From: Apiotrichum sp. Y4204
Taxonomy: Eukaryota; Basidiomycota; Tremellomycetes; Trichosporonales; Trichosporonaceae
Direction of reading: 5' to 3'
NCBI GenBank assembly: GCA_025531455.1
Contig: JAMYHL010000055.1
Coordinates: 124,001-188,000, forward strand
Length of the DNA stretch: 64,000 nucleotides
Below the pieces are notes generated by a model. The model was not told the origin of the DNA, made no database searches, and saw only the letters and a list, made by a program, of their open reading frames with translations. The position numbers and the translations under genes are program-made. Shown here piece by piece: positions 31,365 to 43,347 of the stretch (its first letter is position 1; each line of letters starts with the position of its first letter).

Positions 31365-32692
31365 ATGGCACTCAAGAACGATAACCCCTCATTCGTGCTG
31401 CACGGCATCCACGACACAAAGTTCGAGGACGTGAGTCTTGCCGGCGGCAGTGGAGAGGTCACCAGCTCCCCGTCGCCAGGCTCCCCACCTCCCACATTTA
31501 TCCCTAACCGCAGCGCCCGGTCCCAGACGTCACCGGCGACCAGGTGCTCGTGGCCATTGCCAAGACGGGCATCTGCGGCTCGGACGTGCACTACCTCGAG
31601 CACGCGCGCATCGGCAGCTTTGTGCTCGGCGAACCCATGTGTCTCGGCCACGAGAGCTCGGGCACCGTCGTCCAGCTCGGCCCGGACGTCCCGGCATCCA
31701 GCGGGCTCAAGGTCGGCGAGCGCGTCGCCCTCGAGCCCGGCATGGGGTGCCGCACTTGCGGACAGTGCAAAATGGGTCTTTACGAGGTAGGTGCAGCGAT
31801 GGGGCCGAGGTCTTACGCCAGCTCTGCCCAAATATGACGTTCGCGGCGACGCCCCCATACACATTCGGCACACTCTGCCGTTACTGTGAGTTGGGCGTTC
31901 AATACACGGTAACTTACTGACCCCAGACCGCCTGCCGTTCGACATGCTGCACCCGATTTCGGACGCTGTGTCGTTTGAGGACGGGGCGATGATTGAGCCG
32001 CTCGCCGTCGGCGTCCACGCGCTCAACAACCTCGCGAACATGCGGTCCGGCGACAACGTGATTATCTTTGGCGCGGGGCCGGTCGGCCTGCTCTGCATGG
32101 CGGTTGCCAAGGCGCTTGGTGCCGCGCGCGTCGTGGCCGTTGACGTGCAGCAGCAGCGTCTGGACTTTGCGAAAAATTACGCGGCGAGCGACATCTTTCT
32201 CTCGGTGAGTAAGCTGCCCCTGAACGCGACTCACTCCTCCAGCCCGCGAAGAAGGACGGCGAGACGGGCGAGGCATACGCCGAGCGCGTGGCGGACGAGC
32301 TCCGCGCGGCGCTCTCCATCCCCGCACTTGGCCCTGGGTCGCTTGACGTGTGCGTCGATGCGTCGGGCGCGCCCTCGTGCATCGCGGCCGGCCTTCACCT
32401 CCTCCGTCCGGCAGGCACCTTTGTCCAGGTCGGCATGGGCGCACCGACTGTCCCGATCCCCATGTTCGCCATTGTCACCAAACAGCTCAAGGTCGTCGGG
32501 TCGTTCCGCTACGGACAGGGCGACTACCCGCTCGCCATCTCGCTCGTTGAGCGCGGGCTGGTGGATCTCAAGCCGCTCGTTACCCACCGGTTCAAGTTTA
32601 CGGACGCACTAGCCGCGTTTGAGCTCACCCGCGCCGGAAAGGATAAGGAGGGCAATCCGGTGATCAAGGTCATTATCGATCCCCCTCAGTAG
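31365..32692 (+). CDS. XYL2: Xylitol/sorbitol dehydrogenase
   Basis: Zinc- and NAD-dependent polyol dehydrogenase oxidising xylitol to D-xylulose (or D-sorbitol to D-fructose) in pentose catabolism. Five exons. Exon 1 encodes MALKNDNPSFVLHGIHDTKFED, joined to RPVPDVTGDQVLVAI. Key motifs: GICGSDVHYLEHARIG (catalytic Zn Cys), CLGHESSGTV, structural-zinc cysteines in CRTCGQCKMGLYELC, then FAATPPYTFGTLCRYYRLPFDMLHP, typical of fungal XDH. The Rossmann turn is GAGPVGLLC, followed by VVAVDVQQQRLDFA, whose Asp favours NAD. SFRYGQGDYPLAISLVERG near the end is also family-typical. A TATA-like box sits about 70 bp upstream. Substrate preference within the family cannot be fixed from sequence. Confidence 0.93.
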
Positions 32693-32801
32693 TGTAGTAA
32701 AGCAGTATGACATGATTAGTCTCGATGTAAATTATGCCAACCAAATTCAACTCGCATCCCACCCACCCCTCTCTCAATGCCAAGCAATGCATGATGGTTC
32801 C

Positions 32802-33746
32802 CTACTTCCACTTATCCAGGTCGTCTCCGCCCCTCCGCTCGCGCTCGAGCATGGCATCAAACTCGGCCTGCTGGCGCGCGAGGTCGTCGGCCGGCGAGGG
32901 CGGCTGCGGCTTCTCGGGCCGTGTGCTCCGCAGGCGGTCCCACGTGGACCCTGTTGCGGTGTTGATCTTCTCCGCCATCGGGCCAGCGGGGCCAGCCGGA
33001 GAGCGAGCCATGGTGTCGGAGGGAGCAGTGTCCGGAGGAGCAGAGGAGGACGAGCCGTCGACGTCGATGCTGTCCGGTGTGCCGGGCGCGGCAGGAGTTC
33101 CAGGCGCTCCGGGCACTCCAGGCGCGGAAGGCGGCTTGCTGAATGTGCCGGGGGGCAGGCCGCGGTTGTGCTCCTCAATCGCGCGCTTCGAGTCGATCAC
33201 AATCTGCTGGAACACCTTGAGCTTGCTTTCGGTCAGCAAGAGAAAAAAGAAGCCAAAGAGAATGGATCGTCGCGTGGCACTCACCGCTGGGCATCGGGCA
33301 TCTTGTTGTGCACCTCCATTGCGCCGGCCGCGCCGCCGGCCGCAAAGCCCAGAAACGAGCCCACAGTGCTGACTGTCATCGCGGCGAGGAGGCGGAGGGA
33401 GAAGGCCTGCTGGGGCATGCGGCGGCGGAGATAGAGAAACACGGGGATGCCGGTTGCCCAGCCGACGCCCGCGCTGATCGTCATCCAGCGGTATGAGCGA
33501 CGGAGCACCTCGATGTCCTCGTGCGAAATGTCGCCTGCGGTCAGTACCAGTGATCACAGGAGGCAAAATTCGTCGCGCGTTCAATATATGTTTAAGGCTG
33601 TCTCGAGTGTTTCGACGCAGCCCTGGTCACTCACCGGCATCAATGCGCGCCTGCAGCGCAGCCTTGGTAATCTGGATCTCGAACGGCGAGGTCGGCACGC
33701 CGCCCTGTGGGCGGAGCACGTCAATGTTGACGTCGGGGGAGGACAT
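32802..33746 (-). CDS. Small two-helix membrane protein with Gly-Pro-rich tail, unknown
   Basis: Not recognised. Three exons (junctions near 33,540-33,637 and 33,228-33,283) encode about 250 residues beginning MSSPDVNIDVLRPQGG. Two hydrophobic segments follow a basic RRSYRW: WMTISAGVGWATGIPVFLYL and LLAAMTVSTVGSFLGFAAGGAAGAM, with a short RRRMPQQAF loop between. Then come an amphipathic KLKVFQQIVIDSKRAIEEHNRG helix, a collagen-like GVPGAPGTPAAPGTP run, and a charged C-terminus ending DDLDKWK. The topology (helical hairpin with a Gly-rich second span) recalls small mitochondrial inner-membrane proteins such as OCIA-domain proteins, but I see no decisive motif. Its 3' end converges on XYL2, 109 bp away. 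Confidence 0.7.
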
Positions 33747-35638
33747 CGTGTGGGGAGTATGGAATGGATGGGGAATAACAGGTCAGGCGAGTTTAATCTC
33801 GAGGCCGAGTCGCGAGTCGCGAGTCGCTTGCACCACTCTGTGAGGTTCGTACTGGTCGTTCGGCGCGGTTGGCCGGAAAGGCTTGTCTTTGACGTCAGTG
33901 GAGAGAGAGTTTATTTGCGCCTCCCTGGTGCCCGCGGCTACCTGAGCACATCGCGCACATTATGGACATGATCAACACATGAGAAACGGAGGCTGTAGAA
34001 AGGTCTTGGGGGGTGCGTGTCCTCGTCCACTGGTACAAATACCTCAGTTCTGTGCACCAGAGGGGAGCCAGAGAAATCCCGCACTGCAGCTCGTTTACAT
34101 GTAGAAGTACGGGCCGTGCCATTGTGGTCTCTTGAGATCTTGAGGTCCTGAGGGCAGTTGCCGAGTTGCCGCCGGATGGATGTGTGATCTCGCGGTCTCA
34201 AGTTCACCATATGGGTCGGCCCGGGTCGCGCTTCTGGGTCGCGAATCGTACGAAGCGCACATATCCCTCATTGCTATTCCATTGAATGTGTTGAATGTAT
34301 CATTGCGCGGGGTGGCAGTGCCACAAACTACTCAATACTGACCCACCAGATCACCAGATCAACAGACCGCAGATCGCGGCTTATTTGAGGATCGCCGGAT
34401 CAACAGGGCCCAGGATGAAGGGATCGTCGGGCATCAGTATGGGATCGTCGGGTTATTGAGATTCGGTGGTAACGTCCTTCGAGCTTGAGGCCATCGAGCA
34501 CGCGAATGACCGCCTTTGCAGGTTGCATGCTTACATGCCCACAGGCCATGACACAGGCGTCGCGTACCGCGATCGCCAGCACGCAAGATCTAAGCGGGGA
34601 CCCGGAGCTAGTCGCGTCGATGCCCCGATCATGCAAATGTACCAGAACGCTAACACGCGCGGCAGAAGGCGAAGCGGCAAGCTCGGTCTTGAGGAATCCG
34701 CACAATCCGACATTCCTGCCCACGGGCCACGAGATACAAGACCGTACGCGACGCGTCGCGAGCGCGAACGCCGCAGCAATCCCTCCAACTCTCATTCCCG
34801 CTCCCAATACAGTGAGCTGATGCCCATCGCCCATCTCCTATATTCTCCTACTGCTGCCCACCACGATTGGCGCACTTCTCCTCTCACCCCCTACATATAG
34901 TACTCCCCAAGCTCCAAGCTCCAAGCTCCATTACCGATTGGCGACACGCGACGCGCAACGATTCGCTATTCGCCGCAATGTTCAGTGTTATGTGTGAATT
35001 GGGCAGCAATACCCCTGCGGCAGGCACTGGGGCCCGCCCGCACAGACACAGAGATGGAAGTGGAAGGTTGGCCTGCTCGGCCTGCTTGTCGACGGCGCGG
35101 TTCCAAGGCCGTCGTTCCCAAACGACCAGTGCGAGATGCGATATCCGACCGCATGAGGCCGCAGCATGGCCACATGGTGGATATCCGCCATAGCAACGTA
35201 TACATGCACTTTATGCACCTCCGAGGTCCGAGGTCCGATGTCCGACCTGCGGGAGACTCGGCAGATTTCGGGGTCATGATGTCAAAAAGCTGGTAGATAG
35301 CGAGCAAGGAGCTCTCTTTAGATTACGTAATTAGCTTCAGAGTTCATTGCCTTGCCCACAAGTCCCCGATGCCCGATGCTGCCCGCCATTTTGGTCCTCC
35401 GTTTTTGCATTCCGTATCCCTTGTTGCCACACTACCAGCTCTACCAATGTAGTTTGGGGGGAACAACATCGACCATCTCAGATCTCAGACATCTACCACG
35501 CTCCCTCTTTCTCTTTCTCCCTCCCTCGTCTTGCCATTGACCACAATGCTCTAGCACATACAGAAGCATTCGCATCGCATCGCATCGCATCGCACTTTAG
35601 CACCGCAGCGCACCATAACGCCAACGCGCAACGCCACC
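33747..35638. promoter_or_regulatory. Long upstream region of the 699-aa gene
   Basis: 1.9 kb without a supportable gene. Contains CCAAGCT x3 (34907-34930). The last 200 bp are pyrimidine-rich on the plus strand (CTCCCTCTTTCTCTTTCTCCCTCCC near 35,500) and end with a CGCAT repeat (separate entry), consistent with a transcribed leader. Confidence 0.45.
35571..35594 (+). repeat. CGCAT pentamer repeat in 5' leader
   Basis: Four full CGCAT units plus CGCA, 45 bp upstream of the ATG at 35639. The same pentamer in the same sense orientation occurs in the leader of the gene at 42527-43347. Confidence 0.9.
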
Positions 35639-37738
35639 ATGCTTCCCTCCCCGCGGCCGACGCAGACCACTCCCCCAAATCCGCCAGAGGCCCTCCCTCC
35701 CTCGGCAGGCGGCACTCCCATCCTCCAGCCCGCTGTCCAGTTCACTCCCCAGCAGCCGGCGCCCAACTCTTACTCCCTCCCTCCTCCGCAGACTCAGCCA
35801 CAGCAACCTGCTCCCCTCGCCCCGCCGCCAACCCACCCGCAGCCGATCCCGGTCCAAAATCAGCAGCACCAGCACCAGCACCAGCACCAGCACCAGCAGC
35901 AGTACCTGCAGAACCACCACCATCACCACCACCAAAGCCAGCAGCAGATCCCACGCTCGACCTCGGCCCCGCGGTTTTCCCATCGGCGGCGAGGCGCAGA
36001 CTCGGCCCTGTCGTCTGAGGGTGGTGTACGCGCGCGTCATCCATCCCACAGCCAGACCCCGAGTGGAGGGTCCATCCCGGTCCCGCCCCTCCCTGGGAAC
36101 AGCCCACAGGGGGTGCAGCGCAGGCAGGGGAAGCAGCCGATATTCGAGTGGTTCAAGGGCAAGCTCGGGGCCCGCCGCGGGAGCGATGCCGACCAGCACC
36201 GGCGCGATGCGGCAATCGCGGCGGCGAATACTGCTGGAGGTAACGGCAACAACAATGGTAAACGCGTCTTGAGTGGGAAAGCCCTTCCGCCCACCCCGAT
36301 CATACATTTGGGATATCGCCAGGACATACCGCTATCGCCACCGGGACCGCTGAGCCCTAACAGTATTATGACCCGCAACAGTGAAGAATCGGGGACAGCG
36401 TTCCGCAGGACAGAATCCATGTCGGTGCGCTCTCACAGTATGTCCTCGTCGTACATTCCGACTGAGCGCCGTCGGGAACTGAACAACCCGTATCCGTCTC
36501 TCCCGATTCCCCTCGTCAGGCGGTCATATCCGGCATCCACGATAGACACCGAGTCGCGGCACGCGTCCATGTCGGTGCTGACGCGCTCGCGCACTTCATC
36601 ACTGGGATCGCTGTCGTCTCATCCTCGGCGCCCGCAGATATCCATTGCGGACCATAGCTCGACGCACGAGTCGCTCACCAACTCGGCGTCCGGGTTGTGC
36701 GCCGACGACGACGCGAGCGTACGGCCGTTACCCCCGTCACCCAGTCGTTCGATGTCGATCATCTCCAGATTTGGTTCTGAAGCGCTCGCGCACTCGGACT
36801 CGTTTACGCGTCGCGTCCCGACAAGTCCGCCGCCCCCGGATCGTCGCGACACGTATTCGTCCGTGGGTGCCGCAACGTCCATCACTTCCGACGACATGGG
36901 TGGGCGGTCGCGCCAAAACTCGCTCGCTAGCACGAAGCCCACCACCGTCATGTCCTTTGACTCCAACGGACCTCCAGTGGCGCACATTGCCGTCGCGGCG
37001 ACGACGTCCACAAGCTCCTCCCCCATTGTGATACCGGCCACCAGTCCCCCAGGTCCCTCTGCAGCGCCAAGCTTGTCCTCCCCTGTGTCCGCCACCTTCC
37101 CTCCACCACCCGGGCCGCCGCCAGACGAAGTACGTGTACCGCGGCACACGAGGTATCACCCACGTAACAACCCGCATCCTTCTTCCCCACCTGCACCCGA
37201 CGCGTCGACTGTTACCCTCGCGAGCAGCACATTCGCACTCGGCACAGACCGCGCCCAGCGCCCCAACAGCACGCGATCACCGGCCGCAGTACTCCAGGGC
37301 ACCTCTCCCGCGTCCCACAACCCTGTCTCGCCCTCCGTCGCCTTCGCGGACGCGCCGGGGAGCATGTATGATGGTGTTTCGACGCACGCGCTGTCGTTTA
37401 ACGCACGGTCGCGCGGGTACGGGCGGTGCGACGACGACGCGAGCATGCGCGCGGTCCGCCGCCGCGGGAGCTGGGAGAGTGCCGAGAGTCGCTGGAGCTG
37501 GCGGCCGGGCACCGAGTCTGCCGGCGTGTTTGCCGCGCTCGGTCGAGGTAGCGTATCCCATGCGGACGTCACCGAGGAGACGGCCGCCCCTGCCACCAAC
37601 CGCAGCAGCACGCAGACGCGCGAGAGCTTCCGCACAGCGTACTCTACCTGGACGCAGGCCGAGCCCGAGAGCGGCGAGCACACGCTCACTTCCGAGCCCT
37701 CGCTCGTGTCCCACCGCCCGGTGAGCGTGAGGGTCTAG
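35639..37738 (+). CDS. 699-aa Ser/Pro-rich protein with His/Gln tract, unknown
   Basis: Single exon, 699 residues, no recognised domain. Residues 1-75 are Pro/Gln-rich; residues 76-100 hold QHQHQHQHQHQQQ and a run of six His. A short motif, KQPIFEWFKGKLGARRG, lies near residue 168, then many Ser-rich RRSxS and SPP motifs that look like kinase targets. The C-terminal third has DDDASMRAVRRRGSWESAESRWSWRPGTESAGVFAALG, which looks structured or conserved and is the best place to search for relatives. The ATG at 35639 is the first in frame after a pyrimidine-rich leader. It could be a signalling scaffold or transcription-related protein; the sequence does not decide. Confidence 0.8.
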   Translation: MLPSPRPTQTTPPNPPEALPPSAGGTPILQPAVQFTPQQPAPNSYSLPPPQTQPQQPAPLAPPPTHPQPIPVQNQQHQHQHQHQHQQQYLQNHHHHHHQSQQQIPRSTSAPRFSHRRRGADSALSSEGGVRARHPSHSQTPSGGSIPVPPLPGNSPQGVQRRQGKQPIFEWFKGKLGARRGSDADQHRRDAAIAAANTAGGNGNNNGKRVLSGKALPPTPIIHLGYRQDIPLSPPGPLSPNSIMTRNSEESGTAFRRTESMSVRSHSMSSSYIPTERRRELNNPYPSLPIPLVRRSYPASTIDTESRHASMSVLTRSRTSSLGSLSSHPRRPQISIADHSSTHESLTNSASGLCADDDASVRPLPPSPSRSMSIISRFGSEALAHSDSFTRRVPTSPPPPDRRDTYSSVGAATSITSDDMGGRSRQNSLASTKPTTVMSFDSNGPPVAHIAVAATTSTSSSPIVIPATSPPGPSAAPSLSSPVSATFPPPPGPPPDEVRVPRHTRYHPRNNPHPSSPPAPDASTVTLASSTFALGTDRAQRPNSTRSPAAVLQGTSPASHNPVSPSVAFADAPGSMYDGVSTHALSFNARSRGYGRCDDDASMRAVRRRGSWESAESRWSWRPGTESAGVFAALGRGSVSHADVTEETAAPATNRSSTQTRESFRTAYSTWTQAEPESGEHTLTSEPSLVSHRPVSVRV

Positions 37739-37953
37739 CGAGTCCTTGTTCTGGTCGTTCAGTTGTATATTACCAGTTGTCAGTCCGTAGCGCCCATCCA
37801 GCGATATCAGTGGTATCCGTGAAAAGTGTAACCCTTTTCTCCAGCCCCACTTGCGCCTGCGCGCGATTACTCCATAGGCTGATTGTATCATGAGTCATGC
37901 ATTGTACATCCTAGCGTCTTATTACTCTCTCCACTCTACAACGCACGCGCCGT

Positions 37954-39102
<1,149 letters not shown>

Positions 39103-39784
39103 GTGTTGTGGATGTTGTGGATCAAAGTCGCCTCTGGAGGTCAACGTCGACGGGTGGACGTGGAGGTGTGGAGGCGGGCTGGGGCGCCCCCAAAGTTCTG
39201 AGTTTGGGGTTTGTTGAGGCCGTGGCTTCGTGGTAAAGTGTTTGTTTAGGAGCTTGAGTGAATGTAGTGCGACGCGGTTCGATTCTGAAACGGAAATACT
39301 ATAATTTCGGCCCGAGACCGTCATATCCAGACGTCATCGTCGCCACCCAACTGAGAAGCCGAGAAGCAGCATTGCCCTAGTACAATCCTGCACAGTCGTA
39401 CCCCTGGGGCCGGGATTGGGTCCACAGCATGCAGCGTGCATCAAGAACATGTACAGACGAGCCGAGTCCACTCATGGCCCCCTGCATGGACGTTGATGGC
39501 CGTGGCGATACCATAGCCGTGGCGATAGCGGTGTGAGAACAAAGCTGGCCCATCCAGCAAAAGGTGGAGGTAGGCAGGTGGAGGTTGGTCGTATGCTTGT
39601 TGTGCGCGACGCGTTCAACAATGCCCCGCGGTATTCCCAGGCAAAGTGCACGGTAGCGCAAACCGTCTTTCTTGGCGACGACGAGAACATTAACTCGTCT
39701 TCTCTTCTCTTTTCTCTGAATCATCATATCAAGCGTTCCCCCTCATCTCCTCTCCATCTATCTCTCTTTCAACATTATCCCAAA

Positions 39785-42241
39785 ATGTCCCAACCCCGCG
39801 GATCCCCACACGACCACCCACCGGCCGCGACGGCCTCCACCGAGTCCATAGCCAGTGTAGCCCGTCTCTGGACTGCTCCTCGTCCGGCTTCTCCGCCGCT
39901 CGAGCCCCTCACATTCTGTAATCCGTTCTATCCCGCTGACCCAAAACCCGCGTCCTCACCATCAATGCCAACAGAGCAGGATTCGCAGGCGACAGAGCTC
40001 CTACCCGAGCCGAGAGGTATGCCTTCCCCAGCCCGCAACCTGCTATTCTGACATTCCAGAAGTGCAAGTCATCTCCGCGGCCCCCGAAGGGAGCTCCGTT
40101 CCCATATTTCTTCCTCCCCCCGCGGCGCCCCTCGGAATGACCCCCGACGCCGTCCTCGCGGCAATACGCACCTGCCACAGCGAGCAGGAGGCGCGGATCA
40201 ACGATAAGCTCGACTGGGTGCGTTCCCAAGCCAGCGCCGAGATGGAGGAACTCCGCAGCAGGATGGAGGCGACCGACCACCGTCTACGATCGGTCGAGGA
40301 GATGCGCTCCAAGGTGGACGGAATCGAGGCGTGCGTCCGCGGGCTCGACGCGCTCGTCCGCGAGGTCCTCAGCCGCGTATCCGGGCAAAACAGTGTGGGA
40401 GTCGGGCTCATTCCCCGCGGTCCTCAACTGCAGACTAGCGTCCACCTGCCTTCCCCGTCCGAGCGTTCTCCAGTACTCACAGAGGAGATGACGCTTACCC
40501 AGCTGGAACGCGAGGCCGCGCCGTCACCACGCTCCAAACAGTCTACGTCCTCTAGGGCCCGGCAGCCTTCCCCGGCTTATCCTGAGTCTGTGCAGGAAGA
40601 CTCGCTCGCGCGCCTCGGCCTGAGGGGTCTGGAGGAATCGCGCACCATCATGTCCGAGCTCCCCCTCGACGACGGCGATATACCTTCCTCGTGGGAGAAG
40701 CCGTTTGAAACCGCAGAGGCTGTGGAGGTCGCGGAGGCCGCGGAGGTCGAAGCTGGGCCGAGCAATACGCAGGAAGAGGTGGCGCAGATCGACGTCGACG
40801 TGGAGGCGACCGCTTCCGAGGTGGAGGTGGACACGCCGATCCCTACTGGATCGCCTGGATCGCCTTCGCCCGTGGAACAGATCAAGGAGAGCGAGGAGGG
40901 GACGGAAGGCATGGAGGTGGACGACGGCTTGTCGAATGAAGACGAGGTGGACCGCATCGTGAGCAGCTCGCCGGTAAAGCCTCAACCGTCCAAGGCGAGT
41001 CGCGTGCGCGCGACACCGTTCACCCCGCCTGCCCCCGTCGGATCGAGAGTTATCCCTCCAACAGGCGCGCACGCATGCAAGACTGTCACGCAGACCTCGC
41101 AGTCCCCGCCGGACATCATCACGATTGATTCTGACAGCTTTCCGTCCTCGGCGTCATCACCGGGGAGCGAGATTGAGTCCAGTGAGGTCCCCAGCAGAAG
41201 CACGTCCCGCGCGCCAGGGCGCCCGATGGCCAAGGAGGCGCGCGCGAAGGCGAGCCCTTACGTGGTCCCCCGCGAGACCTCCTTGCCAGCCGTTTCCGAG
41301 TCGTCAAAGTCGTCCTCCAGCTCCTCGTGCAAGGCTTCCAGTTCCCGCGCACAACAAAGGACGCAGTCGCCGCTGGTCTCCCGCGATGAATCCGTCAAGC
41401 CGTTCTCGAAGAGCGAGCGGAAGAGCACGATAGCAAAGCTCAGCACACAGCCTCAGGTGGTTACCCTCAAAGCGAGCGACGGCATCAAGCGCGGCAACGG
41501 CGTGTGGCCGCCCTTTCCGCGTGGGTGGGACAAGTACACCATGATCTCCGAGGAGCTCGAGTGCGAGAAGGTACGAGTTGTATCACGCCCTTACTAACTC
41601 GCAGTGCAACGGGCGCGTTCACTGGGGATGCGCGGGTGTAGGACCCGTCGGGACGCGCGTCAAAAGTCCGTGGCACTGTCCAGACTGCGCCGACCACATC
41701 AAGAGTGGGTGCTGGGTATACCTCGGCTGACAGGCAGACAAGACCACGGACCTCATTCTGCCGGCGCCGCCAAACCGCTGCATCCGGGCGAACTGTCTGC
41801 GGAGGTGAGCTGACGCCGATGGTTCCTTCAGCTGACTCCAGGCGCAAAGTCCGGACCGTCGTCGAGAAGGGCGACGAGGAGCGGTATCACATGGAGAAGA
41901 TCCTCGGGTGAGTTGACTTCAATCTGTAAATAACTGACAGCAGTCGCCGGGCGGTAGGCCGCCGCGCAGACAAGTCGCGTATTTTCCACTACCTCATTCT
42001 GTGGACCGGCTGGCCGCTGAACGCGAGTACCTGGTGAGTAACGTAATATTCCCCCACTGACAGCAGGGAGCCGCGTGAGTCGCTCAACGTCGACGAGGAG
42101 GGCAACTGCGAGGCAATTGACGCCTTTGTGGCGAAAATAGAGCGTGTCGACCCCGGCCGGCTCAAGAAGAAGGTTGCGCTCCTGGACGAGGCGCTCGCCG
42201 AGTTTGACCCGGTGACTGGCGATCTCGTGGTAGTTGAGTGA
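39785..42241 (+). CDS. Chromodomain protein with incomplete PHD-like finger
   Basis: Seven exons (39785-40016, 40060-41570, 41605-41704, 41738-41804, 41842-41907, 41944-42033, 42067-42241) sum to exactly 746 codons. Residues 110-190 are a charged coiled coil (EARINDKLDWVRSQASAEMEELRSRM). A long acidic/Ser-rich disordered region with QxxIxTIDSDS-like SUMO-interaction character (PPDIITIDSD) follows. Residues about 578-612 hold CEKC-x4-H-WGC-x16-CPDC, the second half of a PHD finger; the first C-x2-C pair is missing, though RCIRANC follows downstream. Residues about 648-712 are a chromodomain: YHMEKILGRR, FHYLILWTGWP, NASTWEPRESL, with aromatic-cage candidates Tyr, Trp and Trp. Probably a nuclear reader of methylated histone H3. 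Confidence 0.85.
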
Positions 42242-42526
42242 TGCTCGCCGAGTGCGCCGAGATCTAGATGGTTACAAGCCGTACGGCCGTATCATTGTAA
42301 GCTCCATCGTTATTATATCTACCGCTTTCCGTCTTATCCCACCTTTCCGTCTGTATCTACCCAGCTTGTTACCCATCTGTTAGTATCCACCCCATCTGTT
42401 AGTATCCACCTTGTCGAGACATCCGATATCCATCTCCGTCGAGCAATTCATCCTGCACATGTACAATCACACGCTACGATGCACCGTTTTCCTTTACTGT
42501 GCGATTCCGGTTCAGCCTTCTTGCAT

Positions 42527-43347
42527 TTACTTGGCGTTCTTCTGGGTGCCAGTCTTGGGCAGCTCCTTCTCAAGGGCCTCGTGGTAGTCGTTCTCCTCCT
42601 GGCGCGCGTGCAGCTCCTCGACAGTCTCCTCCTGCATCATCGCCGTCGGCTTGCCGGTCGCGTTCCGGTCGTGGTCTGCGCGCACGTCCTGCTCCGACTC
42701 GGTCTGCGTGTGAGTGAGTTTCAACTTGTCATTGTGGAGAGTGGCGACGGGCGAACGGTCGTAGGGGGGACGAGGGTGGAGGGCCGTAGCTCGTGACCGA
42801 GCAGATGAGTAATGCGAGCCATGTGAGCTGGGCGTCCACATACCGCACCCCACCCCGGATGTACGCCGTAACCTTGGTCCTGGGTCCTAGTTTCCGCGAC
42901 GGATAACCAGGAGACCAAGAAACGTCCCTCAACCCCTCTCACGAGGCTAAAGCGTCGCCACACTACAAGATTCCGATTCGCTGGCTACTCACCGCATGGT
43001 TGCCGACCCAGGGGTCCTGGATGTCAGCGTGGATCACAACAGAAAAGGGATGGGGAGGACAGAGGGCAGCGATGATGGTGATGCGGGTGGTAAAGAACAA
43101 GCTCTGAACGGCTGGCACGAGCGCGAGCAAAGGATAAAGGATAAAGAGCAAAGAAACAAGATCCAGGAAATAAAAAAACCAAGAGCAAAGCCCTATGGCG
43201 CCCATCACCACCACCACCACCTTATTCATTGGGACTCACCGCCTTGCCGTCGACCGGCATGCTGCGCGGCAGCGTGCTCACAAAGCCGCGGGTGAGGACC
43301 GGGGTGCGCTGGCGGAGGGCGAGACGGACAGGGGCGAGGAGCTTCAT
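42527..43347 (-). CDS. 102-aa probable mitochondrial protein with a microexon
   Basis: Exons 43240-43347, 42993-43016 and 42527-42703, all phase 0, give 102 residues. The N-terminus, MKLLAPVRLALRQRTPVLTRGFVSTLPRSM, is Arg-rich without acids, a classic mitochondrial presequence with possible processing near GFVST. The 24-nt middle exon encodes DPWVGNHA. The rest is hydrophilic and acidic/helical (TVEELHARQEENDYHEALEKELPKTG), with no membrane span. I do not recognise it; a small soluble matrix or intermembrane-space protein, possibly an ATPase-inhibitor-like or assembly factor, is speculation. Its introns (223 and 289 nt) are several times the local norm. A CGCAT repeat lies in its leader. Confidence 0.72.
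42993..43016 (-). other. 24-nt microexon
   Basis: Flanked on the minus strand by acceptor GACATCCAG and donor GTGAGTAGCC. Phase 0 on both sides, so skipping it would remove eight residues without changing frame. Confidence 0.65.

Noticed and set aside
39270..39295. GGTTCGATTCT resembling a tRNA B box
   Set aside because: Flanks cannot form a T stem and there is no A box or acceptor stem; it lies in the DPM1 promoter.
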